From the NCBI GenBank assembly GCA_964488025.1, contig CAZATJ010000004.1, forward strand, positions 1-64,000: 64,000 nt of DNA, in the 5' to 3' direction. A program made the translations under genes and the position numbers. Within the stretch, counting starts at the first letter, position 1. The number at the start of each line of letters is the position of its first letter. The notes beneath the pieces are model-generated. The model was not told the DNA's origin. It did not search any database and worked only from the letters and a program-made list of their open reading frames with translations. The stretch comes from UBA1568 sp964488025 (GTDB taxonomy: Bacteria > Patescibacteriota > Minisyncoccia > Moranbacterales > UBA1568). Of this stretch, positions 41,186-49,629 are shown one piece after another.

Positions 41186-43246
41186 ATGGATTTTCTTCTT
41201 TCATCATCCAGCATTATTTCTCTCCTGGCTCTATTTTCTATCGGAGCCGTCGGTTCCCTCTTTCTGAGCCGCTTTCTTGATGATGAGGGGAGATGGGCTG
41301 GATACTTCGCTCACGGAATGGCACTGGCAGGGTCGCTTCTGGCTTTGTTTATCGTGTCGGATGTGTTGCTCTCCGGTCAGGGCATCACATTTGTTCTTCC
41401 GAGCATAGTACCCGACATGTTTAGTTTTAATTTCCGTCTCGATGGTCTCGCGGCTTTTTTTCTTGGCATCATAGCCATTGTTGCCAGTGCCGCTTCCTTA
41501 TATGGGTTTTCCTATCAGAAACATTTTTATGGGAAATACGATCTTGGAATGTTCGGATTTTTTTACAATGTTTTCGTGGCAAGCGTCATGTTGGTGACGC
41601 TTGCCAATCAGGCACTTTTTTTTCTTCTGGTTTGGGAAGGGATGTCGCTTGCTTCGTATTTTCTTATCATTTTCGAATATCGCAAGAAAGAAAATATTCA
41701 GGCTGGATTCCTTTATTTTCTGATGACTCATTTCGGGACATTGCTTATCATGCTGGCATTTTTCTTGGCCTATCAGGCTACGGGGTCGTTTGATTTCGAT
41801 GTGTGGCGTGCCTCTGCCGGGACTATCGCGCCGAATATACACATGTTCATTCTTTCTTTTGCGCTTCTTGGTTTCGGTATCAAGGCGGGGGTAATTCCGC
41901 TTCATATTTGGCTTCCAGGAGCTCATTCAGCCGCTCCGACGCACGTTTCTGCGCTTCTTTCCGGCGTTATGATTAAAACAGCCATCCTCATGTTTATCCG
42001 TTTCTTTTTCGATTTTTTTCCCGGGGCACCCCTTGAATGGGGGCTCATATTTCTGGTACTCGGCGGCGTGTCGTCGCTCCTGGGGGTGTTGTATGCGCTT
42101 TCAGAGCATGATATCAAGCGGCTTTTGGCTTACCATAGTATTGAAAATATCGGCATCATTCTTTTGGGCATCGGCGCCGGGATTACCTTTTTTGCTCTTG
42201 GTTTGGAAACATTTGCTCTTTTCGCTTTGGCAGCGGCACTCTATCATACGATGAATCACGCCATTTTTAAGGCGCTGCTCTTTTTAGGAGCCGGTTCGGT
42301 GGTGGCCGCTACCGGGACTCGGGATATGGAAAAATACGGAGGGTTGATCCGTTTCATGCCGTTTACCGCTTTCTTTTTTCTGATTGGATCACTCGCCATT
42401 TCCGCCTTCCCCCCCTTTAACGGTTTCGCAAGCGAATGGCTTACTTTTCAGACGCTGTTCGTGGGTATCGGCTCTGCGAGTGTTCTCATAAAAACCGTTT
42501 TTATTTTCGCTACCGGAAGTCTTGTTTTCACCGGAGGGTTAGCCGCCGCTTGTTTTGTAAAGGCTTTTGGGGCGACTTTTCTTGCCCGTTCACGGAGCAC
42601 GGAGCCACGGGTTATTCATGAAAGCGGCTTCTCCACGCTTCTTGCTCTGGGAGTACTGGCATTTTTAACACTGGTGTTGGGAATTTTTTCCACCGGAGTG
42701 ATTGCCGCCTTGGTCGGTATCGTGGCAAGCATCGGTCTCACGCATCCGCTCACTCTCGAGTTTCCTTTTTCCGAGTTCATTGCCGCTCGTGAACAGTTTG
42801 CTCATGTCTTGTCGCTCGATATGGTGGCAACGCTTCTCCTCCTGGTTTTCGTTTTTGTCGGTGGTATTGTTTTCTGGACGACGCGTTCCCGTAAGGTGGT
42901 TCTGAGCCGGACTTGGGATTGTGGTACACCTCCGACGGTCCGTACGGAGATAACGACCGCTGGTTTTTCTCGATCACTCGTCACTATTTTTCGTGGTATC
43001 TTGCGTCCAACGAGACAAACAGAAGTCGAATATCATGATGAAAATATGCGCTACTTCATAAAATCTCAGGAAATTCGCACCGCTCTTGATGACCCCTACC
43101 AGAAAATGTTTTATCGCCCTCTGAATACGGTGCTCCATTTTCTCGCCTCCAAAGCCCGTCATGTTCATGGGGGAAATATCAATCTGTATATTTTGTACAT
43201 ATTCATCACGCTTATCATCCTTTTATTTTGGACAACGCGCTCCTAA
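41186..43246 (+). CDS. HyfB/NuoL-like antiporter-type membrane subunit
   Basis: A 686-residue protein of about 14-16 transmembrane helices, the length of HyfB/HycC. The ion-path residues of Mrp/NuoL subunits are kept: Glu151 in LLVWEGMSLASYF, Lys233 in GFGIKAGVIPLHIWLPGAHS, and Lys264 in LLSGVMIKTAI. It also has the histidines of LAYHSIENIG and YHTMNHAIFKALLF. The C-terminal extension resembles the HyfB tail (DDPYQKMFYRPL). It would be the main ion-translocating subunit of the complex. It starts three bases after the small subunit gene. Confidence 0.93.
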   Translation: MDFLLSSSSIISLLALFSIGAVGSLFLSRFLDDEGRWAGYFAHGMALAGSLLALFIVSDVLLSGQGITFVLPSIVPDMFSFNFRLDGLAAFFLGIIAIVASAASLYGFSYQKHFYGKYDLGMFGFFYNVFVASVMLVTLANQALFFLLVWEGMSLASYFLIIFEYRKKENIQAGFLYFLMTHFGTLLIMLAFFLAYQATGSFDFDVWRASAGTIAPNIHMFILSFALLGFGIKAGVIPLHIWLPGAHSAAPTHVSALLSGVMIKTAILMFIRFFFDFFPGAPLEWGLIFLVLGGVSSLLGVLYALSEHDIKRLLAYHSIENIGIILLGIGAGITFFALGLETFALFALAAALYHTMNHAIFKALLFLGAGSVVAATGTRDMEKYGGLIRFMPFTAFFFLIGSLAISAFPPFNGFASEWLTFQTLFVGIGSASVLIKTVFIFATGSLVFTGGLAAACFVKAFGATFLARSRSTEPRVIHESGFSTLLALGVLAFLTLVLGIFSTGVIAALVGIVASIGLTHPLTLEFPFSEFIAAREQFAHVLSLDMVATLLLLVFVFVGGIVFWTTRSRKVVLSRTWDCGTPPTVRTEITTAGFSRSLVTIFRGILRPTRQTEVEYHDENMRYFIKSQEIRTALDDPYQKMFYRPLNTVLHFLASKARHVHGGNINLYILYIFITLIILLFWTTRS

Positions 43247-43255
43247 TGCCTCCTT

Positions 43256-44221
43256 ATGGAAATCCTTATCTTTTTCGGACAATTCATTACGATTCCGCTT
43301 CTGGCACCGCTTACGGCCGGCATCATTCGCAAGTGCAAGGCACGGATGCAGAACCGTATGGGTGCTTCCGTGTTTCAACCATATCGGGATCTGTGGAAAC
43401 TGTTTCATAAGGACGAAGTGATATCGGAGGACGCTTCCTTTATTTTCCGCTTCACCCCCTTTCTTATTTTTTCCGTGACACTGCTTATCGGGGCGAGTGT
43501 TCCTCTTATCACCACCGTAGCGCCCTCACTGTTCGGAGAATCTTCTTTTGCTCTTTCTTTCTTTCCGGGAGGGGATTTCATTATCATTCTTTACCTTTTC
43601 GCTCTGACGGCTTTTTTCTTGGCTCTGGCTGGCATGGATACGGGAAGCGGTTTCGGTGGTTTCGGATCCAGTCGGGAAATGACTCTGACGGCGCTTGCCG
43701 AAGGAGGTCTCTTCTTTTCTCTTCTGGTCGCTTCGGTTATTGCTGATACGGGAAACGTTATGACAATGGTCGAAAGTCTGCAAACAGCGCCCTTTCAGGC
43801 TTACATTCCGTTGATGGTAGCTTTTCTCGCTTTCTTCATCGCGCTCCTTGCTGAAAATGCCCGTTTTCCGATTGATAATCCTGCGACTCATCTGGAGCTT
43901 ACCATGATTCATGAGGCTATGATTCTTGAGTATTCCGGGAAACGTTTGGCACTTATCGAATGGGCGAGTTGGAGCAAGCTCCTTATCTTCATCGCGCTCG
44001 GCGCTAATATCTTTTTCCCTTGGGGGGTGGCAACGACTATTCTTCCTGAAGCGGTTCTTGTTTCGATAGTTTGGTTTGCCGGAAAAGCACTCTGCTTTCT
44101 TTTCGCCATTGCGTTCATCGAATCGACGATGGCAAAATTCCGCATCTTTCGGGTTCCGGACCTGCTTTTCACCTCATTCGTTCTTTCTGTTATCGCGCTG
44201 GCGGTGACCATTACCTTCTAA
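43256..44221 (+). CDS. HyfC/NuoH-like membrane subunit
   Basis: A 321-residue NuoH/HyfC homologue with about eight transmembrane helices. QNRMGASVFQPYRDLWKLFH, FGSSREMTLTALAEGG and AENARFPIDNPATHLELTMI followed by HEAMILEYSGK are clear family motifs. The acidic residues of the E-channel that connect the redox module to the ion pumps are retained. In normal complexes it forms the interface below the small and large subunits. Confidence 0.93.
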   Translation: MEILIFFGQFITIPLLAPLTAGIIRKCKARMQNRMGASVFQPYRDLWKLFHKDEVISEDASFIFRFTPFLIFSVTLLIGASVPLITTVAPSLFGESSFALSFFPGGDFIIILYLFALTAFFLALAGMDTGSGFGGFGSSREMTLTALAEGGLFFSLLVASVIADTGNVMTMVESLQTAPFQAYIPLMVAFLAFFIALLAENARFPIDNPATHLELTMIHEAMILEYSGKRLALIEWASWSKLLIFIALGANIFFPWGVATTILPEAVLVSIVWFAGKALCFLFAIAFIESTMAKFRIFRVPDLLFTSFVLSVIALAVTITF

Positions 44222-44231
44222 TACGAGTGCT

Positions 44232-44891
44232 ATGTTGGAATATTCCCGTGAAATCTATTACTCCCTCGACCTTATCGCTTTTCTCGCGACTATCGCTTTG
44301 CATTTGGTAAAAACCAATCGGAACCTGATTCGTTTATATTTCATGCAGTCATTGGTCGTAGCACTTTTCCTTTTTTGGATTGGCGTGGCGGAAGGGGAAC
44401 AAAGTCTCATGATTATCGCTCTCTTCACGTTGTGTATCAAAGTTGTTTTGGCGCCTATTTTCTTTTCCCGGCTGATTCATCGTTATGGTACCCGCTTCAC
44501 CATCAATAACTATCTTTCGACACCGCTGACACTGATAGTTTTGATGTTTTTGGTTCTCTTTTCCTATTCGCATATTTTCTTGCCACTGGGCATTCTCGTG
44601 CCGCAGGCGCTTGGTCTCCTGCCCCTCAATCTGGCGATTATTCTCATTTCTATTTTTCTTCTCATTAACCGTCGTGGAGCATTTTCACAGATGATTGGAG
44701 TACTTTCTCTGGAAAACAGTATTCTTCTTTTGGCTTCCTTTATCGGGATTAGGCAATCGGTTGCCATAGAGATGGGAATTATTTTCGATATCGTCATCTG
44801 GATGATTATCGCTCAGGTATTCATCTCGATGATTTATAAGCAATTTGGCTCGCTGAATGTCACTAAAATGAAGCGTCTCACCGAAGAGTAG
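44232..44891 (+). CDS. HyfE-like membrane subunit
   Basis: A 219-residue protein of about seven hydrophobic helices. The second half contains FSQMIGVLSLENSILLLASF, the NuoK-like core found in HyfE. It lies between the HyfC-like and HyfF-like genes, the same order as in the E. coli hyf operon (hyfC-hyfD-hyfE-hyfF), with no hyfD counterpart. Confidence 0.85.
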   Translation: MLEYSREIYYSLDLIAFLATIALHLVKTNRNLIRLYFMQSLVVALFLFWIGVAEGEQSLMIIALFTLCIKVVLAPIFFSRLIHRYGTRFTINNYLSTPLTLIVLMFLVLFSYSHIFLPLGILVPQALGLLPLNLAIILISIFLLINRRGAFSQMIGVLSLENSILLLASFIGIRQSVAIEMGIIFDIVIWMIIAQVFISMIYKQFGSLNVTKMKRLTEE

Positions 44892-44965
44892 TCCACCAAG
44901 CTTTTGGCTCAGCCCCGCGTATGAAGGCAGACCAAGATTGATTCTCGTCCGTAAATATATCTACT

Positions 44966-46420
44966 ATGTTGCTCACCTTTCTTATTTCGTTGCCGCTTCT
45001 CACCGCCCTTTTTATTCTTCTTCTTCAGGCAAAGCATATCCGCCTGATTGAGAGAGTGGTGATTCTTTCAAGCCTCATCGAGTTTGGCTTCGTATTGACA
45101 CTTATCCCATCTGTCATAAAATTCGGCTCTGTTGAAGCTTCCCGAATCTTCTCTCTTGATCCCTTAGGGGCATTTATCTCACTCATTATCGCGCTGATCG
45201 GTTTCTTCGCCAGTCTGTATTCGATTGGTTATCTGCGAGCTGAGGTGGAAAAAAGTATCATCGGGCCGAATCGGGTCCGTCAGTATTTCCTGTCGCTCAA
45301 ACTTTTCTTTTTCGCGATGTTTTTGGCCGTAGCGACTATGAGTCCGATTGTCATGTGGATTACCATCGAGGCGACGACGCTTTCGACTGCTTTTCTTATT
45401 AGTTTCTACAATAAGCAGTCGGCAATCGAGGCAGCCTGGAAATACCTCATCATCAACTCTCTCGGACTTCTTCTGAGTCTTTTGGGAACCATCCTGTTTC
45501 TTGCTTTGCCGGAAGCGCGCGAAGGATTATCGACATGGCAGGCGCTCGCGGAGAATGCCTCTTCGATGCAGCCGCTTATTGTGAAACTCGCCTTTATTTT
45601 CATTTTAGTTGGTTATGGTACCAAGGTCGGCCTGGTTCCATTTCATACCTGGAAACCCGATACTTATTCCAAGGCACCGACGCCGATTGCCGCGCTCCTT
45701 TCAAGTGTTCTCTTGAACGTGGCCTTTTTAGCTATTCTGCGCTTCAAGGGGTTGACCGATGCGGTTCTCGGTTCGGGCTTCACCGGTGAACTGCTTATAT
45801 TTTTTGGAACGCTGTCGATTGCGTTTGCAGCTCTCTTGATGTTTGTGCAGAAGAATTACAAACGTTTACTCGCCTACTCGAGCATCGAACACGCCGGACT
45901 TCTGGCTCTCGGTTTCGGCTTCGGTGGTCTGGGGATTTTCGCGGCCCTTCTTCATATGCTGTATCACGCTCTTGGTAAGGCGCTGATCTTTTTTGTGGCA
46001 GGAAACATATTTCTTAAGTACAGTTCGACCAAGATAACGCATGTTACCGGCATGATGTCGGTACTTCCCCTGACGGCCCCGGTATTTCTTGCAGCATTTC
46101 TTGCGGTGCTCGGCTTCCCTCCCTTTGGGTTATTTCTTACGGAGTTTTTTCTTTTGTCATCCGGCATGAAAGAATATCCTTACGTTGTCGCATTCGTTCT
46201 CCTTATGCTTGCCGTTATCTTTTTCGGTTTTCTGAAACATCTGGTGAAAATGCTTTTCGGTACCGCGCCGGAAGGGATAGGGCGCGGCGAAGCGAATCGG
46301 TTTACTCAGGCGCCTCTTGTGGCGCTTCTTGGCCTGCTCGTTGTTTTCAGTTGGTATCTTCCTGAAACATTGATGACACTGATACAGCTTTCTGTTGATA
46401 GCCTTTCTCTTTATCCTTAG
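44966..46420 (+). CDS. HyfF/NuoN-like antiporter-type membrane subunit
   Basis: A 484-residue second antiporter-like subunit with about 14 helices. It keeps Glu135 in VMWITIEATTLSTAF and Lys220 in VGYGTKVGLVPFHTWKPDTY, plus LLAYSSIEHAGLLALG. HTW-KPDTYSKAPTPIAALL is the HyfF type of the conserved loop. Together with the HyfB-like protein it gives the complex two proton or sodium paths. A 74-base spacer separates it from the HyfE-like gene. Confidence 0.92.
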   Translation: MLLTFLISLPLLTALFILLLQAKHIRLIERVVILSSLIEFGFVLTLIPSVIKFGSVEASRIFSLDPLGAFISLIIALIGFFASLYSIGYLRAEVEKSIIGPNRVRQYFLSLKLFFFAMFLAVATMSPIVMWITIEATTLSTAFLISFYNKQSAIEAAWKYLIINSLGLLLSLLGTILFLALPEAREGLSTWQALAENASSMQPLIVKLAFIFILVGYGTKVGLVPFHTWKPDTYSKAPTPIAALLSSVLLNVAFLAILRFKGLTDAVLGSGFTGELLIFFGTLSIAFAALLMFVQKNYKRLLAYSSIEHAGLLALGFGFGGLGIFAALLHMLYHALGKALIFFVAGNIFLKYSSTKITHVTGMMSVLPLTAPVFLAAFLAVLGFPPFGLFLTEFFLLSSGMKEYPYVVAFVLLMLAVIFFGFLKHLVKMLFGTAPEGIGRGEANRFTQAPLVALLGLLVVFSWYLPETLMTLIQLSVDSLSLYP

Positions 46421-46429
46421 TTTTTTTCT

Positions 46430-48016
46430 ATGTCTCACCCCATCAATATACTGAGTCGTTACGGATTGTCATCATATACCCCTGTCAAAGAGGGAAATGT
46501 TTATTTGTTCTCCGTTACGGCAGAAAATCTAGAAGAAGTCGTCCGGACACTCAAGCATGGCCATGCTTTGCCGCTCAAGACCGTATCCGCGGCTGATGAG
46601 CGTCGGGAACATGACCTTTTCCGCATTTATTATATTTTCGGAGTACCGAAAGAGAATATCTTCATAGTGCCTTTTCTTTCTGTGGACGAATACGCGAAAG
46701 CCTTTCCATCGCTTACACCACTTGATCAGGAGTTTTCCCTCTACGAACAGGAAATAAAAACTTTTTTCGGTTTGTTGCCGGTAGGGCATCCGAAGGCGGA
46801 ACGTATCGTCTTGCATCAGGAAAATTATCCCCCGGATACCTTCCCGTTGCTCAAGGATTTTGCCTGGGATACCAAGGTGGTTGCTCCGGAGCATCCGGTA
46901 TATCCGACTTTTCAGAGATACGAGGGTGAGGGGGTCTATGAGATTCCGGTCGGCCCCGTGCATGCCGGTATCATCGAGCCAGGGCACTTCCGTTTTAGTG
47001 TCCTGGGGGAAGAAATGCTTCGTTTGGAACCGCGCTTGGGTTATGTTCATAAGGGAACGGAGAAACTTTTTGAGCAGCTGCCATTGCCGAAAAAGCTCAT
47101 TCTTTCAGAGCGTATTTCCGGCGATAGCTCCTATCACCATGCCTTGGCGTTCGCGGGGACGGTAGAGCAATTGGCCGGAGCGGTTATTCCTGTTCGGGCG
47201 CGTTTGCTTCGAGTGGTCTACGCCGAGCTTGAGCGTTTGGCAAATCACTTTAATGATTTAGCTTTCATTATGCTTGATACGGGCTTCAGTTTCGGCGGAA
47301 GCCATGGGTCCCGTTTGCGTGAGCAGATAATGAGGTGGAATGAACGCCTGACGGGTAGCCGCTTTCTTCGCGGAGCTATCGTCTTCGGGGGTGTTGCTCA
47401 TGATATTGAACCAGTGGTTCTCGAATCACTTCATGACGCTCTTGAGCTTCTGGAAAAAGACTTTATGGAAGTGATGGCGGTGACTAAGGAAAGTGATTCC
47501 GTGCAGAATCGTTTGAAGGGTACTGGATCGCTTGATCCGAAAGTAGCCGAGGATCTTGGGGCGGTCGGTATCGCGAGACGGGCCTGCGGCGTGGAAATAG
47601 ATGCTCGTGCCGATTACCCCTATGCCGCCTACGATATGGTGCAGTTTGGTATCATGACCGAAAAATCAGGGGATGTTTATGCTCGTTTTCGTGTCCGGGC
47701 TCGCGAAGTCACACAATCTTTCCGGCTTCTCAATCAGGTATTGGCTCTTCTCGTGCACGAGCACGGACCAATAGCTGTTTCTGTGAATCCGTTATCAGCG
47801 AACAGTCATGCCGTTTCTGTTGTCGAGGGGTGGCGAGGGGATATCGTCTATTTTGTCGTGACGGACAGCGAGGGCGCCATTACACGTGTGAAAGTTCGCG
47901 ACCCGTCATTTCTGAACTGGACTGTTTTTCCATATGTCATTGGCCAAGACATGGTGCCAGATTTCCCGCTTATCAACAAAAGCTTCAATCTTTCCTATAC
48001 GGGGAATGATCTTTAG
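46430..48016 (+). CDS. HyfG/NuoCD-like large subunit lacking NiFe ligands
   Basis: A 528-residue fusion of a NuoC-like N-terminal domain (to about residue 150) and a NuoD/HyfG large subunit, as in HyfG and HycE. GPVHAGIIEPGHFRF and LGYVHKGTEKLFE mark the family. The N-terminal ligand motif ERICGIC is ERISGDS here (Ser230, Ser233), and the C-terminal DPCxSC is DPSFLN (Ser493, Asn496). All four NiFe cysteines are thus missing and only one cysteine, not a ligand, remains. It cannot bind a NiFe centre and lacks any hydrogenase maturation gene nearby. It ends the operon. Confidence 0.92.
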   Translation: MSHPINILSRYGLSSYTPVKEGNVYLFSVTAENLEEVVRTLKHGHALPLKTVSAADERREHDLFRIYYIFGVPKENIFIVPFLSVDEYAKAFPSLTPLDQEFSLYEQEIKTFFGLLPVGHPKAERIVLHQENYPPDTFPLLKDFAWDTKVVAPEHPVYPTFQRYEGEGVYEIPVGPVHAGIIEPGHFRFSVLGEEMLRLEPRLGYVHKGTEKLFEQLPLPKKLILSERISGDSSYHHALAFAGTVEQLAGAVIPVRARLLRVVYAELERLANHFNDLAFIMLDTGFSFGGSHGSRLREQIMRWNERLTGSRFLRGAIVFGGVAHDIEPVVLESLHDALELLEKDFMEVMAVTKESDSVQNRLKGTGSLDPKVAEDLGAVGIARRACGVEIDARADYPYAAYDMVQFGIMTEKSGDVYARFRVRAREVTQSFRLLNQVLALLVHEHGPIAVSVNPLSANSHAVSVVEGWRGDIVYFVVTDSEGAITRVKVRDPSFLNWTVFPYVIGQDMVPDFPLINKSFNLSYTGNDL

Positions 48017-48031
48017 TTTTTTAGTGTTTGA

Positions 48032-48057
48032 AAAACAGCCTTTGGTGGGGCTGTTTT
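48032..48057. terminator. Terminator after the Hyf-like operon
   Basis: AAAACAGCC (48032-48040) pairs with GGCTGTTTT (48049-48057) across an eight-base loop, with T-rich sequence after. It lies between convergent genes and can act in both directions. Confidence 0.85.
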
Positions 48058-48064
48058 CGTTTCT

Positions 48065-48091
48065 GAGCAAGTGCCGGCCCGCTTCGACTCG
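48065..48091 (+). repeat. GC-rich repeat family G, copy 3
   Basis: GAGCAAGTGCCGGCCCGC then TTCG matches 21811-21832 at 20 of 22 positions. It lies in the spacer after the Hyf-like operon terminator. Confidence 0.65.
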
Positions 48092-48095
48092 AATG

Positions 48096-48716
48096 TTATT
48101 GTAGGAGTCGGATCAGGAGCTCTTCTCTGGTATCGACCGTTTCGGCACCGGCTTTCTGTAGCCCCTCTTTATTGTTGAGTCCCCAGGTGACAGCAATAAT
48201 GTCGAGACCGACCTTGCGGCACGCTTCGACATCACGAACTTCATCACCGACATAGATGGTTTCGGAAAGAATGAAACCTTCCTTTTTGAGCGTTTCTCTC
48301 AGCGATTGCGCTTTATTGAAGAGTTTTCCATGATAAACAAAGTCCATGGGCAGGTTATGACGCGCGACGAGAGCTTTGATGGTGTCTTCTCTACTGGAAG
48401 AAACAATACCGATGCGGTATCCGCGACCATGAAGTGTTATGAGCAGTTCTTTGATGCTGGGAAAGAGTTCAACATCGGAAACGAGCTGGTTGTAGGCTTC
48501 CCGACCGCGCTTGAGCATTTTCGGTAATAAAATAATGCGCCAGCCGAGACGTTTCCAAAGGAGGTTCTTGAGGTGGAATTTTTTGAGAGAGGGGATTTCT
48601 TCCTGAGAAAGCGGTGTGTAGCCGAATTCCGGGGCCAGTTCGTTGAATATTCTAAAAAACAAGGGCTCGATATCAACCAGGGTGCCATCGAGGTCGAAGA
48701 TGATATTTTTTTTCAT
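48096..48716 (-). CDS. HAD-family phosphatase, phosphoglycolate phosphatase-like
   Basis: A 206-residue HAD hydrolase from the ATG at 48716. Motif I IIFDLDGTLVD holds the nucleophile Asp, motif II is GIVSSSRED, motif III Lys lies in NKAQSLRETLKK, and motif IV is YVGDEVRDVEACRKVG. A helical cap sits between motifs I and II, as in the Gph/PSPase-like branch. The likely substrate is a small phosphate ester but cannot be fixed. A much longer upstream in-frame extension is antisense to the next gene region and is rejected. Confidence 0.88.
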   Translation of the reverse strand: MKKNIIFDLDGTLVDIEPLFFRIFNELAPEFGYTPLSQEEIPSLKKFHLKNLLWKRLGWRIILLPKMLKRGREAYNQLVSDVELFPSIKELLITLHGRGYRIGIVSSSREDTIKALVARHNLPMDFVYHGKLFNKAQSLRETLKKEGFILSETIYVGDEVRDVEACRKVGLDIIAVTWGLNNKEGLQKAGAETVDTREELLIRLLQ

Positions 48717-48747
48717 GGTTCGTGCTGAGAGAGGAATTAATCGGTTG

Positions 48748-49554
48748 TTAGGCAACCCAGCGAAGAAGCACCACAACAGAGAGAAGGACGAAGATCCAGA
48801 AGCTGTAGATAAAGAAGCGGCGGCCGCGTTTTTTGAGATCTTCGTTAATGGAAATTTCTTTCGGGGTAAGACCAAGATCTTTGAAGAGAAAAACGGATTC
48901 GTGGAAACGGATGATAACGACCCACGTGATAAAGAGAGTGGCGAGAAGTCCGAGTCCTGGAAGGAAGGGGTGAGCGAGTTCGGCGGTCGCTTTGCCACCC
49001 CCCTGAGTGAGCCATTTGACCCAGCCAGGCCATTTCATCGCGTATACATGGATCAGGGTAGCGATAACGGCGAGACGGAGTCCCCAGCGTTGCAAAAACC
49101 ACCAGCGTCCGGCACCGAGGAGAGTGATAGCCTGTTTGAAAGAAATGAAAAAAAGAAAAGCTAAAAGAGCGGCCCCGACCAGTCCGGCGCCGAATTCGAT
49201 TGAAGAAAAATCAATCCAAAATCTTGGAAACTTCAGGGGGAGGAGGTAATAACTGACAAGACCGTGAAATATCGCCAGAAAAGCTGCTACGATGCCGATT
49301 TCTTTACGATAACCGAGCCATTTATCGAAGCGATCGAAATAACGAACAATGGGACCAATGATGAATGTCAGGGCTAGGAGCGTCATGGCTGTGCCGGCCA
49401 GGACTTTGTTCGGGACATAGAGCAAATCGGCCGTAGGAGGAGCGTCGAAAAGATAGCCACGCCGGAAAAAGATATAAAAGCCGAACAATATCATAATCGC
49501 ACCGGCAATAAGGAAAGCGATAACGTAGTCCCGCAGGCTTGAGGGTTTGTGCAT
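48748..49554 (-). CDS. Ferric-reductase-like transmembrane protein
   Basis: A 268-residue protein with about seven hydrophobic helices. Histidines in AAFLAIFHGLVSYY and VIATLIHVYAMKW are spaced on consecutive helices like the haem ligands of MsrQ/YedZ-type ferric-reductase-like domains. No FAD or NAD domain is attached. It neighbours a DsbB-like gene, so a role in extracytoplasmic redox balance is possible. The family call is by motif pattern. Confidence 0.6.
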   Translation of the reverse strand: MHKPSSLRDYVIAFLIAGAIMILFGFYIFFRRGYLFDAPPTADLLYVPNKVLAGTAMTLLALTFIIGPIVRYFDRFDKWLGYRKEIGIVAAFLAIFHGLVSYYLLPLKFPRFWIDFSSIEFGAGLVGAALLAFLFFISFKQAITLLGAGRWWFLQRWGLRLAVIATLIHVYAMKWPGWVKWLTQGGGKATAELAHPFLPGLGLLATLFITWVVIIRFHESVFLFKDLGLTPKEISINEDLKKRGRRFFIYSFWIFVLLSVVVLLRWVA

Positions 49555-49629
49555 AGGATTGGTGGATGTATGGCTAGTTTAGTTCTCGGAGAATGTCGCG
49601 GAAATTTTCGATGCGATCTTTCTCACGGT

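Noticed and set aside
46430..48016. Functional group 4 NiFe hydrogenase
   Set aside because: None of the four NiFe cysteines is present, the partner small subunit has no Fe-S ligands, and there are no maturation genes.
40646..48016. Ordinary respiratory complex I
   Set aside because: Gene set and subunit order are Hyf-like; NuoA, NuoI, NuoJ and the NADH module are missing.
48717..48998. N-terminal extension of the HAD phosphatase
   Set aside because: The extension overlaps the 3' part of the ferric-reductase-like gene on the same strand in another frame; HAD motif I begins right after the ATG at 48716.
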